Shown one piece after another: positions 1 through 11,210 of a DNA stretch of 55,463 bases (its first letter is position 1; the number at the start of each line of letters is the position of its first letter). Under the pieces are notes generated by a model. The model searched no databases. It was not told where the DNA came from and saw only the letters and a program-made list of their open reading frames with translations. The stretch is from positions 1 through 55,463 of the forward strand of contig JANSLP010000225.1 in NCBI GenBank assembly GCA_029298735.1, written 5' to 3'. A program made the translations under genes and the position numbers. This DNA is from Ophiostoma sp. CBS 140.51. Taxonomy: Eukaryota; Ascomycota; Sordariomycetes; Ophiostomatales; Ophiostomataceae.

Positions 1-1
1 C

Positions 2-118
2 CACGGCAATACGGTCGTCTACTCGGACAATGTCGCCCTGCCCCGCGACCCCGTCCTCAATCCCCACGGTGTCGGGTATACGGTCAGCACCACCCCTCTT
101 TTACAGATAAAAATATGA
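2..118 (+). CDS. 3' end of an unidentified gene (partial)
   Basis: Frame 2 is open from the window edge to a TGA at 116-118, giving about 38 residues that begin HGNTVVYSDNVALPRDP and end TPLLQIKI. Codons are mostly G/C-ending (ACG GTC GTC TAC TCG GAC AAT GTC GCC CTG), like the confirmed genes here, and that is the main reason to call it coding. The AT-rich sequence that follows looks like a 3' untranslated region. I do not recognise the family. A last intron ending at the CAG near 103-105 cannot be excluded, but no donor is visible inside the window. Confidence 0.5.
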   Translation, partial: HGNTVVYSDNVALPRDPVLNPHGVGYTVSTTPLLQIKI

Positions 119-858
119 GTTTTGGGAGGCTGGAGTTTTTCTTTACGATGAGACGCTGCTTTACTTTTGTTTGAGGAATAAAAAGAGAAGAAAAAAATCA
201 TTTTCAATTATTATTAAGGCAGATTCAAATTGCATCACCTACTACTGTACTACCTTGTTAGAAATAAATATAACCTCGCTTGTGATATAATGCTTGCTTG
301 ATTGACTAGGCAATATCCTACGGACGGTTGTTGTCTTTCAACATGCCACATAGAGACAAACAAACATGACCAACCGAACAACCAAAGCATCGCAAATAAA
401 GGAGCAACGAGGAAGGGGCTTGTAGCACTCCTCTTGCCATCTTTGCACAAATCTCGCAAACACTGTACATGGTAACCCAAGCGGGCGCATGCTACCGCTT
501 GCTCTTTCATATTGTGGTTATCACCGTCCATGGACCTTAATATAAAATCGTCGCGATAGTAGCGGTTCTTGTGAGATGTGAATCTGATATAGGAGGAAAA
601 TAGAAAAAAGACAAAGGAGACAAATGCGGTGGCAGTACAGTAGCCGTGATATAAGATATAGAAAAGAAAGCCTCCCCAACTCCACGATGCTGAGTGCAAC
701 AAATGGTAACCGGTTGCACAAAAGAAAAATAGTAGCAGAAATTCTCAAAAAAAAAAAAAAAAAAAAACAAACAAAGGAGACCCATAAAAATAGCTCCATA
801 TCCCGAGCATCCCATTCCACCCTTCTGTCCCTCCATTTTTCCTTTGTGAGCGAGGACT
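119..858. other. intergenic, convergent 3' regions
   Basis: This AT-rich stretch lies between the partial gene on the plus strand and the stop codon of the RAD5-like gene on the minus strand. It contains a run of 21 A at 747-767, which on the minus strand is a T run just downstream of the RAD5-like stop. The overlapping ORFs here are low-complexity, and I see no gene. Confidence 0.6.
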
Positions 859-3800
859 CTACTTGAACAGACTCCGAAGGTCTTCGAGACGCTGGCGTGC
901 GGCATCTGTCGAGCTGGACGCGGCGCGGTGGTCGGCCCGGTTCATGGACAGATTCGAGATCTTGATCTTGCGGTCCTGAATCTCCAGCATGCGCTCCTCA
1001 AAACTGTCCTTCATAATGTACCGCACCGTCCGCACCGGGCGTTTCTGGCCGAGACGGTGCACACGGTCAATGGCCTGGGCCTCGGCGGCTGGGTTGTACT
1101 GCGGCTCCATGACATAGACGGTGTTGGCCGTCGTCAGGTTGAGGCCAAGACCGCCTGCCATGATCGACACTAGAATGACGTGCACATCCGGGTTATCACG
1201 GAAGGTGTCCATGGCCTGAGTACGCGCCATACGCGTCATCTTGCCGTCAAGGCGGCACCACGAGATGCCGGCGTTGTCGAGGGCCAGCTGGATGAGGTCG
1301 AGATGGGATGTCCAGCCAGAAAAGACAACGGACTTGTAGGGCGGCTCGTGTGGATTCACCAGACTGCGCTTCTTTTGTTCCAGCAGCTCCTGCAACAGGG
1401 CATGTGTCTTGGTGTGCGGGCCCGAGTAGGTGCTCTCGTTGATGTGTTTGCCGCCGTCGACCTTGATCTTGACGTCCGTGTCTTCGATCTTGGGCTTCAC
1501 ATCCGCTTGCTGTTGCTGGATAAAGCTGGTCCGGCGGTGCGGCAGAGTGTCGTGCTCCACGTCAGCACGATCGTGGCGGATCTCCACGCACGAGAACATG
1601 ACGGAGGCTCTGCAGTCGGGGCAGGTACCGGGTCGGTTGCTCTTGTACGTGACCCCGTGCTCGGGATCGGCAAAGTGCTTGATGCAGTTGGGGCAGTAGA
1701 CGTGCATGCAGGGCGTCATATACCCAATGACGTCTTCCTGCTTCTCGGAGCGGATATCTGTCGACGTGGTGTCGTCCGTGTAGCCCAGCTTGGTCTTACA
1801 GTGTGCACACGAGTCCTGGTCAGTGTTCACGAGCAGGTCGTAGAAGCTGTAAGCTTGGCCATCGCCCAGCCGCTGCTTCACCTCGCCGGATGCGTCGTCG
1901 TCCTCGTCAATGTTGATAGCAGACTCGAGTGTCATTCCTTGCATCAGCTTCAAGTCGTCGTCGCTCAGCAGCTCGCGGCCGTGGGCGCAAATGAGACGCA
2001 GGCGCAAGATGGCCTGCAAGATGTGAATGTACACCTTGCCACCCAGCAGACGCTCCTGGTGGCCAGTGAGAACTTGGAGCCGGTCCTTGGCATTGCGCGA
2101 GTAAAAGTTGTACAGACGGCTCTCGTCATCCGAGAAGTCCAGACGGACAATGACGTCAGTACGAGGCGGGAGGTCAATCTTGTCCTTGAGACGGCGCAGC
2201 GTGATCGTGTCCACTAGAATGCGCAGCCGTGTGAGAATATTAGGGTCACAGGCGCGGAAAGGGTTCACGATATAGTGGTTAAACTTGGTACGGTCGTCAA
2301 AGGGCTTGAGGCGCAAGAAGGCCAGTAGCGAGCCCAAGTCTTCGAGACGGTTCTGCACAGGCGTGCCCGTCACGGCCCAGCGCCGGTTGGCCTGCAGCCG
2401 GCAAATGGCCTTGAACTGGAGCGTCGACGGCTCGCGGATCATGTGCGCCTCGTCGAGGACGACGCGGAACCAGCCGATCTCCTCTAGGGGATATTGACCA
2501 CTCTTGCCGCGGCTTCTGGCTGTGAGCTCGCTCGAGACGGACCCGTATGTAGTTATCACCAGGTCAAACTCGGAGAGCTGGTCGATGTCCTTGATGCGGT
2601 TTTGGCCATGGTAAATGTGGTATTTGAGCGAGTCCGGTTCCAGGTGCTGCTTGATTTGCTCCTCCCAATTGGTGATCGTGCTGAGAGGGCAGACGAGCAA
2701 CGTGCCCTTTCCGTTCCGCTTCAGCTGCGTCAGGCCAAGAGCCTGTGGCGTCGGCGCGTCAAAGTTTTGCGGAGCACCTGGTTTCTTCTTCTTCTCCGGT
2801 GCCTTTGGCTGCATGGGCGACTTCTTATGCCATTTCTCGGCCTGCGCACCTGAGCTTGCCACCAATGATAGAATACTTAGCGTCTTGCCTAAACCCATCA
2901 TGTCAGCCAGAATACCACCGAGCGTCTCGCTGGGGGCCTGCGACTCATGTTGCCCGGTGATAACGTTGTAATAAATGGTCTGATTGGTGATCGAAGTTTT
3001 CTTCTGCCATATGGAAGAACTGAGCTTCGACTTGGACTGTTCTGCACGGGGTAGTTCGCGGTGTGTCATGAAGTAGAGACCCTGCTTCTGGTGGCGCAGC
3101 ATCTGGGTCGTCACAATGGGGTTCGGGTCCATCTCGGGGAGGTCCTCGGCGTTGGCCATTGAATCAAAGACGTTAAGCACTTCGGAGCGCACCTCTTCCA
3201 TTGTTCGGACCGCGGGGACCAAGGCTGATCCATATGTCACCGCCGTTGATGCAGGCCGCATAGGCTTTACATCGCCATTGGTCAGCGTTTGAGGGTCCTG
3301 CTGCGGGATAGCCAGACGCACATTTGCATCGTGGCGGGTAGGCTTGGCCAGCTTGAAGCCATGCTTGGCGAGACGTTTGCCGATGGCTTTTCCAAAGGTC
3401 GGCGCGCCATACAAGACTAGTTCGATCTTGAAGGAGCGTGATATCGGCTGGCCGACAACCTCATCCTCATTTTTCCGGCGGACAGGGATCTTAGCGTCTG
3501 TCCGAAGGTGAACTTTGGGGATGTCCATGAGGGGTACAAAGCATTCAGAAGCTTTGTGATCGAGGCTTCCGACCACCTGGCGCGTGTGGTCGCACACATC
3601 AACAATGTGTCTCTTTTCGTCCACCTTGCGGCGCAAGACAATTTTGACAGGGGGCCAATATGCAGGGCCGCCCATGGCTTGAGAGCCGGGCTTGGGGGCC
3701 GGCACTTGGTGGCAGTCAAAGCTAACTCCCAGGACCGCACCAAAGCACACCTCTTCGTAGTTGTCGGCGTGAATGTGCTGAACATCGGGGCCTGAGGAGG

Positions 3801-4898
3801 TGGGTGTCAGTACAGACTGTAATCAAACCTCAAAAATAAATCAAGTCGGTATTAGCCATGACTCACCATCAGCTGTCAGATCAACTGTCTCTGTCTTTGG
3901 TTTCTTCTCCTCCTCCTTCACGACTATATCCAAGGGGATGGCCTTGGCCTTTTGCTCTTCTTGCTTGACGCCCTTTGCAAGAATGCCGTTGCTGGCTGTC
4001 TGGAAGACAGTCTTCTTCTCCGTTGGCGAATCGTTGAGCATCTTCCGCCGCTTCGGCTCAGGAATATCCTTACGGTCCTGAACATGAAAGTTGCGCTCGA
4101 TCATGGATGCCATGCCGTTTGGCGGTGTGTTTGTGGCACCCTCGGAGCTAGCATAGGCCGGAGGCCCGCTCAAGTTGGAGCCCGTCAGTGCGTGGCCGTT
4201 GACGAGGTCTGTTGCGACCTGATCGCCGGACGAAAGGTAACCGTCGTCCGTACCAGGGCCCGCGAATTGGAAAGTGAGTTCGGCCAGCGCAGCGCCGTGG
4301 CCGAAGCCGTTTGTCGCAGCAGGCGCACCATTGGGGCTGGTGTAATTGAAGGCCAGAGTGGATCCGTCCATGCTTCCCATGTGTTGAAGTGGGTTGCCGA
4401 GCATTGGTGTCGAAGTTGGCGGTTGTGGTAAATGTGAAGAGAAAGTTGGCGTAGACAAGAGATGGCGCTGAGGGTCGAGAAGCGCAGCCGGGTTCCATGT
4501 AGGAAGGGCGTTATTCGGTGGGAGAAGAGGTACGCCATTTTGGTCATATGCCTGGTCTTTAAGAGGGTATGGATGTTAGCATCATGATGATGTAGATAGA
4601 TGTAAGAGTGAAAGTGGAAGTAAATGTATTGTGAGTGATGGTGTTGAGGTAGAGTGACGTCCTGTATGAGATGCGACGTTCACGTGTAGTTAGGACGGAG
4701 TGAAAATAATGGTAAAGAGAGTGTGCAATATGAAAAGGAAGCAAGTTGATGTCTCTTATGGAACTTTGCTTCTATAAAACGATATTAAGAGATGAGACCG
4801 AGGTAAGAGAGGAAACACATGAGGCAGAGGAGGCGGAGATGGGGGAAAGACAAACCAAAGCCATTCAGATGGTCGGGAGGTTGGTTGGGGTCCGCCAT
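859..4898 (-). CDS. RAD5/HLTF-like SNF2 ATPase with HIRAN and RING domains
   Basis: The three exons are 4898-4856, 4556-3867 and 3791-859, giving 1221 aa; introns are ~299 nt (GTTTGT...AAAG) and 75 nt (GTGAGT...CTCAG). The ATG at 4898 starts MADPNQPPDHLNGF and splices in frame to DQAYDQNGVPLLPP. The N-terminal ~250 residues look disordered. A HIRAN-type segment begins near residue 257 (EEVCFGAVLGVSF). SNF2 motifs follow: Walker A GLGKT (544-548), DEAH (691-694), TGTPVQN (719-725). A C3HC4 RING (906-971) lies between the helicase lobes, and the C-terminal lobe has AQAIDRVHRLGQ (1149-1160). This order (HIRAN, split SNF2 with RING insert) is that of Rad5/HLTF, nuclear DNA translocases and ubiquitin ligases acting on PCNA at stalled forks. 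Motif I reads LADMMGLGKT where most family members have LADEMGLGKT. Pezizomycotina carry several paralogues, so orthology to yeast RAD5 itself is not certain. Confidence 0.92.
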
Positions 4899-6807
4899 GG
4901 TGGACAGAGTGCAGGCGATATGCCTTAAGATTCAACTTCAGCCGGACGCGCCCGGCGTTTGCGGACGACTGAAGCTCATGCGCCGTGCAAGGCAGATGTG
5001 GGCCGGCGGTAAGGTGGGAGAAGATGGCGAGTTGAAGGTCGAGTGAGAGAAAAGAAAAGAGGCGACAAATAAGGAAAAAGCGTCGTGTCAGAAGACAGAC
5101 GACATGACCGAAACGTCGGAGAGACGGCGAAAAGAAGAAGAAACGGTCAACGGTGGATTGAGGGAGACGGTATCGGCTGCAGTCTCCGAGCGGAGGGAGG
5201 CACGGCCTTAGCTGGCGCAGGTGGAAGACGAGTAGGGCACAGAATGAAGCCGCGGTGGCATGAAAGCCGTGTACACGTCGCAGGGGAGACGGACGAGAGG
5301 AGAAGCCGGAGCTGTGTGAAGAGAAAAGTGAACAAAGATCACGGGTCTCTATGCGGCAAACGGCGGGATGTGAATGTGCGGCAGGTGGGCCGAAACAGAC
5401 AAAGTGCCAAAGCCCCAAAATGATGTGCAAAGTGAGCAGAAGAGCGAAAGTGCAAACGGGCGCGAGAATGCAAGAAGGATCAAAAGAAACAAAAAACGTT
5501 GCGTGTTTCAGAGCAAAAAAGCAAAAGGGAGAAAATGAAGGAAGATGTCCCAAAAAAGCCGGCGTGGCAGGAAGGCGATGTCGTTCGTTGCCGTTGCAGG
5601 CAAGTGAGCTTTATCGCACCTGTCGCACCTGCCGTCAGCGAAGATAGGAATGGGGTCCAGAACCGATCGATAGGCGCTCACGAGACCTGCCAGTGGCCAT
5701 CAGCGAGAAAAGGCTCTTCACGCATGTGACCACGCTATGGTGCTAATTGTGCTAGGAGGTGCTAGGAATTAATTTAGTCAAACGCGACTTCCGCCCGGCA
5801 CGACTGTCTCAGTGGGGAAGGAGGTCGCCGGGAGGATATCTACGGTGGGGGAAGGAGGGGGTTGAAAGGCGCGAAAGGGCGCCTGGGGCGCGACATCAGT
5901 TACAGCAGGCAGGAAGGGAGGCAACAGGAGGCAAACAAACTGCCGCCGCCTGTGTCTCACGTGACAGCGCAACAGTTCAACAGGCCGCTATTACGACGCA
6001 ATTATTCGATCCGTCGACACAGATCTCGCCAGCACAAATGGCACCTGAGTGCTTCTTATTAAGGCTGGCAGGCGAGGCAGGCAAGACAGCTCTTGCGCTC
6101 CTTTCTTCATGAGAAAATAGATAAAGACATTCGGATGCTACAGCCTGTTCCAGTGTGTACCACAACAAGGCTCGCTCTTCAAAAAGTCGAAATCATCTTG
6201 CAGCCACTAGAAATTAAATTCCCCCTACACGAGGCCTTTTCAGCGATCACGCGGCGCGCAAAAAAACACGACATCCTTCATCTTCAGCGTCGTCTTGGTC
6301 TGCGCCGGGGAAGGCCATCCGCTGCGTCCCCCACGGCACGTTAGGCAGCCGGAGTGGGTGAGCATTGAAGGCAGAAGGTCACAGTGGGGTTAATTAGTAG
6401 GTGCTTAAACTGAGAGCTTGGAATTCACGTGACCTGATCTCTCAACATCAACAAAACTTCATCAACTTCAAAATCAAACATCATGGCCTCTGCTCAACCT
6501 ACGGTCTCGATCTGATAATAACGGATTACTTCGGCATAAGAAATTTCCTCTGTTCACACAAAATTGGCCCCGCCCGGCACCAACGCCCGCCTCTTACACC
6601 CGCAAAGACTAGAAACTACCGCCGGCGTGCATATGCAAGCTGCACAAAGAAGTTGACAGCAGCGAATCACAGCAAAAGGCGGTGACCAGGAGAAGATCTC
6701 CATAGCACCCAACCAAGCCAAACCTCCCCTCTTGACGACTGAGTCTTGGGGAGATATTGTACAAAGCTCTAAAAGAAAGTAAAACGGGATACCATCGTCC
6801 TCTTCCT
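4899..6807. promoter_or_regulatory. divergent intergenic region, RAD5-like / ZNF511-like
   Basis: Both flanking genes are transcribed outward. The first ~650 bp (4899-5560) is strongly purine-rich on the plus strand, so it is pyrimidine-rich on the sense strand of the RAD5-like gene, as expected of its leader and core promoter. E-box-like palindromes occur at 5957-5964 (TCACGTGA) and 6424-6434 (TTCACGTGACC), the latter about 375 bp before the ZNF511-like ATG. The long minus-strand frame at 4756-5553 is explained by base composition. Confidence 0.55.
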
Positions 6808-7867
6808 ATGAAGCGCTCACGAGAGCCCGAAGAGCCGCCGCCGTCCCCTCCGCCAATATCAGATTCATACCTTGATATTGGAGACTCTGCTAGCAGCAGT
6901 GGTGTATGCTCAATCGTTGTGCCCGACTCACATGGTACACGAGGGCCACCGGACGAGCAGCCACGTGCCAAGATTGTCGGCCTCTCGCTTGATCCAGACA
7001 GTGACTACGACGACAACGAGGACGGCGACAGCAATACTGCTGTTGACGGTATAGGAAAGGCCGATCCGGCTGCCATGTCCTGTCTGTTGCACCGGGAACG
7101 GATGGATTTCCCGACCTACGACGCCTACGAGGCACACTACATAAAAGAACACCTCAACCGATGCATCGAGTGCCGGCGAAACTTTCCGTCGCCGCTGTAC
7201 CTCAGTCTACACGGTGACGAGTGGCACGATCCCTTTGTCGCCGTAAAGCGTGACAAAGGGGAGCACACTGTGAGTTCTCCCAAGCAGATCGAAATTTATA
7301 TAGTCTATCTTGCTAACAGTACAGTATGCATGCTTTGTTGAAGGCTGCGAGCGCAAGTGCGGCTCGTCCGACAAACGCCGTCGACACCTGATCGACAAGC
7401 ACAGCTTCCCGCGCAATTTCTTCTTCTCCATTACACAGTACGGCATCGACGGCCGGCAGTCATTGCTGATTGATGATGGGCGCAGGTCACACCACCACCG
7501 GCGGCAGTCGTCTACGAGCACAGTCACTAAGAAGGACATTATGCGACGAAGGGCTGCGAGTATCAACATGACTGGGACGGAAGCGTCCCCTCCACCAACA
7601 GCAGCCACTAAGCCCGCAACAAGTGACAATGATGACGATGAGGATGACGACAGTGACGAGGAGGAGAAAAAGTCTCCGCCGAAGGTCAATACTCCCAAGG
7701 CAGCTGCAGAGAAGAACGGCCGGCCAAAAGAGGCACCCAAGCCAAAGCCAAAGGAAGTGCAAGACGTTGACATGGACGACCTCACGGGTGCCATGTCCTC
7801 CTTGACCTTTATTCCACGGAGCGTGAGATTTGGACGAGGCGGAAAGTCTGGCTTTGTGAGACGGTAA
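6808..7867 (+). CDS. ZNF511-like C2H2 zinc-finger protein
   Basis: Two exons, 6808-7269 and 7325-7867, give 334 aa. The 55-nt intron has GTGAGT, a CTAAC branch site at 7313-7317 and CAG, and joins in phase 0. The protein starts MKRSREPEEPPPSPPP. A basic/proline-rich and then acidic N-terminus precedes a finger array: CLLHRERMDFPTYDAYEAHY; CIECRRNFPSPLYLSLHGDEWH; and, encoded across the intron, CFVEGCERKCGSSDKRRRH ending in DKH. This spacing and the following FPRNFFF segment resemble ZNF511-family proteins, which are conserved from fungi to animals but poorly understood. The C-terminal half is low-complexity, with a D/E-rich stretch near residues 250-270 and a Lys/Pro-rich tail, ending RFGRGGKSGFVRR. 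A nuclear role is likely by inference only. Confidence 0.85.
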
Positions 7868-8162
7868 TTCCCTTAAAAATGGCGTGCATTCACGGGCTAG
7901 TCTTATGAATTATGATGATGTTTTGTATCTGGCGATATAGCCATTTTCCATTCCCGCATTCCCATAATAGCTATCTATACAAACGGGGTTCTCTAAAATT
8001 CAATGTTAAATAAAAAACGCCGGTACCGCCGCAAATCGCATGAAACAAGAGCAAGTAAAAACAAAACGCTCATGGCAGATGCTGTCATTAAGGTTGCGTC
8101 GTCCACGCCTTCTTCTCCGGCGCCACTTCCCCTCCTCTCTTTCGCGTCGTCTCCCTTCCTCC

Positions 8163-8664
8163 TTAATCACTCGATGAGCATCCTCGGCAGCCGCAGCTGA
8201 CACACTGAATCTCCTGGTCCTCCTTGAGCTGTGCCTTGGGCACACGGCAGATGCACGTTGAGTTGAAGTTTGTTTCTTTTGTCTGGACACACCGAAGGCA
8301 GCAGAGCTAAACATAAGTCAGTATAAGGTTCAAAATAGAGTGTGCGCAGGATGGAACATACCTTCTCATAACCTTGCTTCTTCCATTTGGCAATCAGCAT
8401 GGCATCGGCATAGCCATTCTTCAGCAGCCAGTCGTACAGCTGCTTGCTAATGGCCTCCTTCTCGTAGTACAGCTCGTAGACGTAGCGGCTCCGCTGGTGG
8501 GAGATTTGGAAGATGGGCCACTGTGCCTGGTGCTTGGGGAGACCGTCGGTGGGTGTCGACTGTGCGTCCTTCATCTTGTTGGCAAAGATGAGCAGGTCGT
8601 CCTCGATGTCGTCGAAGCCCTCTGGTGGCGGCTTGCGCTTCGAAGCATGTCGTATGGCGGGCAT
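8163..8664 (-). CDS. BUD31: BUD31/G10 pre-mRNA splicing factor
   Basis: Two exons, 8664-8362 and 8306-8163, encode 148 aa; the 55-nt intron is GTATGT...TTTAG in phase 0. The sequence matches BUD31 throughout: KRKPPPEGF near the N-terminus, WPIFQISHQRSRYVYELYY, LIAKWKKQGYEKLCCLRCVQ across the exon join, and a Cys-rich end with CICRVPK and CVSCGCRGCSSSD. The conserved cysteines bind zinc in the family. BUD31 is a core component of the activated spliceosome (NineTeen-related complex). The length equals that of family members (about 144-157 aa). It faces the NDUFA6-type gene across a shared ~590-bp promoter and ends tail-to-tail with the ZNF511-like gene. Confidence 0.97.
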
Positions 8665-9257
8665 GGTGGGGGTGGAGAGAGGGAGGTAGGGTGTTTTGTT
8701 GAGGTATATGAGCTTCGAGGAGGCTGCGCGAGAAGAATTGTGTCGCAAAATGTGGCTCGTCGTTGAGGTCGCAGAAAGTTCACAATGTCGTGTGGGGTTG
8801 TTGGAAACAAGGCTGGGCCGCCGAAAAGGCAGCTTTCGCGAAGAGAAGTCACAGAAGGCGCAGAAGGCAGTTTCGCCACTTGCCTATTCTAGGACTAGCT
8901 CTAGAGCTGTCCCTCGCTTTGTCATCCAAGGTTGGCGACCACAACCAATCAGGAACAAGGTTATCTGGGACCGTAATATTCACGTGACCCAATTTAGCGG
9001 GCTGGAGGGTGAGAGCAGCCGAAGAGAGACGATGCGAGCAAATCTACTCAACGACGGGAGTCCCGAACCTCGAACCTCGAACCTCCAGCGACGACCGCCG
9101 ACGAGCGACACCACCACCCACGACGCCCGACGACCGTCTTCCCGACCCTTCCGAACCAGGAGATTGATACCAGGCTGTGCCTCATCGGCCTCGACACGCA
9201 ATTGACGTTATTTTCTTCTTCCTCGATCCTACGCATCCTCCTCTTTAACTTTCCGAG
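8665..9257. promoter_or_regulatory. bidirectional promoter, BUD31 / complex I subunit
   Basis: This 593-bp region separates two divergent start codons. It contains TTCACGTGACC at 8979-8989, identical to the element upstream of the ZNF511-like gene, and two CCAAT pentamers at 8945-8949 and 8989-8993. CCAAT boxes are bound by the HAP/CBC complex, which controls many fungal respiratory genes, so they fit the NDUFA6-type gene. Binding itself is inference. Confidence 0.5.
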
Positions 9258-9858
9258 ATGGCGATTCTCCCCACAGAGTTTGCCCGCGTCACGCGGCAAT
9301 GTGCGTCTACGATCCGGTTACGTCGAACGATTGTGTTGCTACGACAGACTTACTGACAATTGGCTTTGCAGCGGCGAACTGGGAGGTAGCAAGGAAGAGA
9401 GTGCTCTCTGCATACAGAGAATGGCTCCGCGCCGTACGTTCGAAGATCCGATGATGACGATGCGACAAAGAAGAAGGACAACATACTAATGCACGACTTG
9501 TAGGCTCCCGAGATTCAGACAATGTACTCGGTCCCGCTGCCGGTGTCGGCTGTGCGGACACGGATGCGGCAAGAGTTTGAGCGGCACCGGTTTGTCAACA
9601 AGCTGCCGGTTGTCGATGTGCTGCTGTTCCAGAGCAACGCCGATTACCAGGAGACGATGAACTTTTGGCGCCAGACGACCCACATCATGTCGTATTTCAA
9701 GGAGGAGTCGTTCAAGCAGGGCCCCAAGATCCCGTCGAGCTTTATCGAGGGTTTCCTGGAGGTGAGTCCACAATGTAGAGGGAGGCCATTGCCAAATGGC
9801 CGCCCGCGACATTTAAAATTTTCTGCCGCATGCTAACAATAAACAGGGCCGCAACTAG
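9258..9858 (+). CDS. nuo14.8: NADH:ubiquinone oxidoreductase 14.8 kDa (NDUFA6/LYRM6) subunit
   Basis: Four exons, 9258-9300, 9372-9433, 9504-9761 and 9847-9858, encode 124 aa; the last exon holds only Gly-Arg-Asn-stop. Intron donors are GTGCGT, GTACGT and GTGAGT, and every splice keeps frame. The protein starts MAILPTEFARVTRQ, and the stretch HRFVNKLPVVDVLLFQSNA with FIEGFLEGRN at the end is diagnostic of the NDUFA6/NB4M family. This accessory subunit of complex I binds the mitochondrial acyl carrier protein on the matrix arm. The LYR motif is A-Y-R at residues 28-30 (VLSAYREWLRAAPEI), so the leucine is replaced but Tyr and Arg are kept. The length is that of the family (about 120-130 aa). 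Confidence 0.96.
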
Positions 9859-10248
9859 AGTTGTCGTGGTGTAGGGAAACGGTGAGAACAACACTTATGC
9901 ATCGGATGGTGGAGGTGGTCAGGCAACGGATAGTCCTGGGCCCCTCTTTCTTCTTGTAAATAACGAGAGAGGCTGGATAGACATGAGCGGAAGCATTTGA
10001 AGAAATACAAAAATATGTCCAAAAATGTGTGCCATCAATGTGATCATAGAGGACTATATTTCCAGTCTGCAAGACAGACTGGTCGTAACGTTTTGTTGAA
10101 GCAATATGACATTGATATGAAAATGAATAAAATGACCGACTCCGTAGACAAAATAAAATCCCAATTTTTTTAGTTCACACCGCCGCCTGCCTTTGCTCTA
10201 TAACCGCAGAGGCAGACAGTCTCTCCTGTCGTCCTATTCTTGGGCAGT
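9859..10248. other. convergent 3' intergenic region
   Basis: This 390-bp stretch lies between two stop codons facing each other (complex I subunit and RPC19). It is AT-rich towards the RPC19 side, with AATAAAATG near 10126 and AAATAAAATCCC near 10150 that could serve plus-strand 3'-end formation. No coding signal is seen. Confidence 0.5.
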
Positions 10249-11027
10249 TTATGCCTCCACAGTCGCAGCGTTGTACTCGTTCCGTGCATCCCAAAACTTC
10301 TCGCCGACGACATCGCAGAGATCCTGCAGGTCACGCAGGCCTTTTTCTAATGCCTCAATGGCGGTGCCCTCTTAAATATGGGTTAGTATTCGTCCACCAT
10401 CCGAGTATATATATCAAACAGGAAGGCTCCCTTACCATAGGTCTGAATACGGATGTTCATCTTGGCCTCCGAAGGATGGGGGATGGCATAGGCGCAGAAC
10501 TCGACGTCGGGGCTGTAGAAGGTGTTAGCAGTCATTTCCTAGAAAATTAGAGACTGAAACCGCGCCCAAGGATGCCACATACTTCTTCATGATAACAAAG
10601 CGCAAGGCGTTGCCCATTGTGTGGTTCTCCTCGAGGAACTCAAACGAAGCGGCAGATGGTGTTGATCCGGGGAGCTGTCAGATGTTAGCAGGTGTTCCAC
10701 AACTCTTCTCCCATCTCTCGTTGTCCATTCTCCTCTCTCGAACCCGTCTCGTCTTCCTCTCCTCGTCAATTGTTCCTGGATTTTCCTTCTATATCGACTT
10801 TGACTTACCAGGCGCACTCTCTGTGTCTCTTCCTCCTCCTCCTCCTCATCTTCGTCGCCCTCCTCACCCTCAGCACCCTCGGCAGCAGCATCGTCCTCGG
10901 CAATCTCAGCATCCTCCTCCTCAGCAGCAGCCTCGTCCTGGGCCGTCACCGGCGCATCGGCCATCTCGGCGTCTTCCGGCACCTCCTCCGCCGTCGGCTG
11001 CTTCCGTCGTGATGACCGCGTAGACAT
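10249..11027 (-). CDS. RPC19: RNA polymerases I and III subunit RPC19 (AC19)
   Basis: Four exons, 11027-10809, 10674-10583, 10512-10436 and 10370-10249, encode 169 aa with all frames consistent. The first exon is an acidic low-complexity extension (MSTRSSRRKQPTAEEVPEDA, then long Glu/Asp runs). The AC19 core follows: FEFLEENHTMGNALRFVIMK, NPDVEFCAYAIPHPSEAKMN, IRIQTYEGTAIEALEKGL and RDLQDLCDVVGEKF. These are the conserved RpoA-like/L dimerisation segments. RPC19 pairs with RPC40 (AC40) as the alpha-like assembly platform of Pol I and Pol III. The protein is about 25 residues longer than the yeast subunit because of the acidic N-terminus, which yeast also has in shorter form. Its upstream region holds a duplicated PAC-like element. 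Confidence 0.96.
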
Positions 11028-11158
11028 TGTGTGTGTGTGTATGTTTGTTTGTGGTGGAAGGTGAAAAGGAAGTCGTTTGGACTAATGGAGTTGTCGTTCG
11101 TGGGTTTTGTCGTGCTGCGTCGTCGTTTGTCGTCTTCAATCTTCAATTGCTGACAATC

Positions 11159-11210
11159 GCGGCCGATAAACTTTTTTTTCGTTGGGTGCAGCGGCGATAA
11201 ACTTTTTTTT
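11159..11210 (-). promoter_or_regulatory. duplicated GCGATAAA-T8 element upstream of RPC19
   Basis: GCGGCCGATAAAC followed by eight T (11159-11179) recurs as GCGGCGATAAAC followed by eight T (11191-11210), a 20-bp direct repeat with one inserted C. It lies about 130-185 bp upstream of the RPC19 ATG. A third GCGATAAG is at 11272-11279. The GCGAT core resembles the PAC box (GCGATGAG) of yeast Pol I and Pol III subunit promoters. Function is inferred from position and similarity only. Confidence 0.45.

Noticed and set aside
1180..2217. 345-codon plus-strand frame inside the RAD5-like gene
   Set aside because: It is the antisense shadow of conserved SNF2/RING coding sequence with G/C-rich third positions.
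4756..5553. 265-codon minus-strand frame upstream of the RAD5-like gene
   Set aside because: It overlaps exon 1 and the promoter of the RAD5-like gene in another frame, is Ser/Phe/Leu-rich, and is explained by pyrimidine bias.
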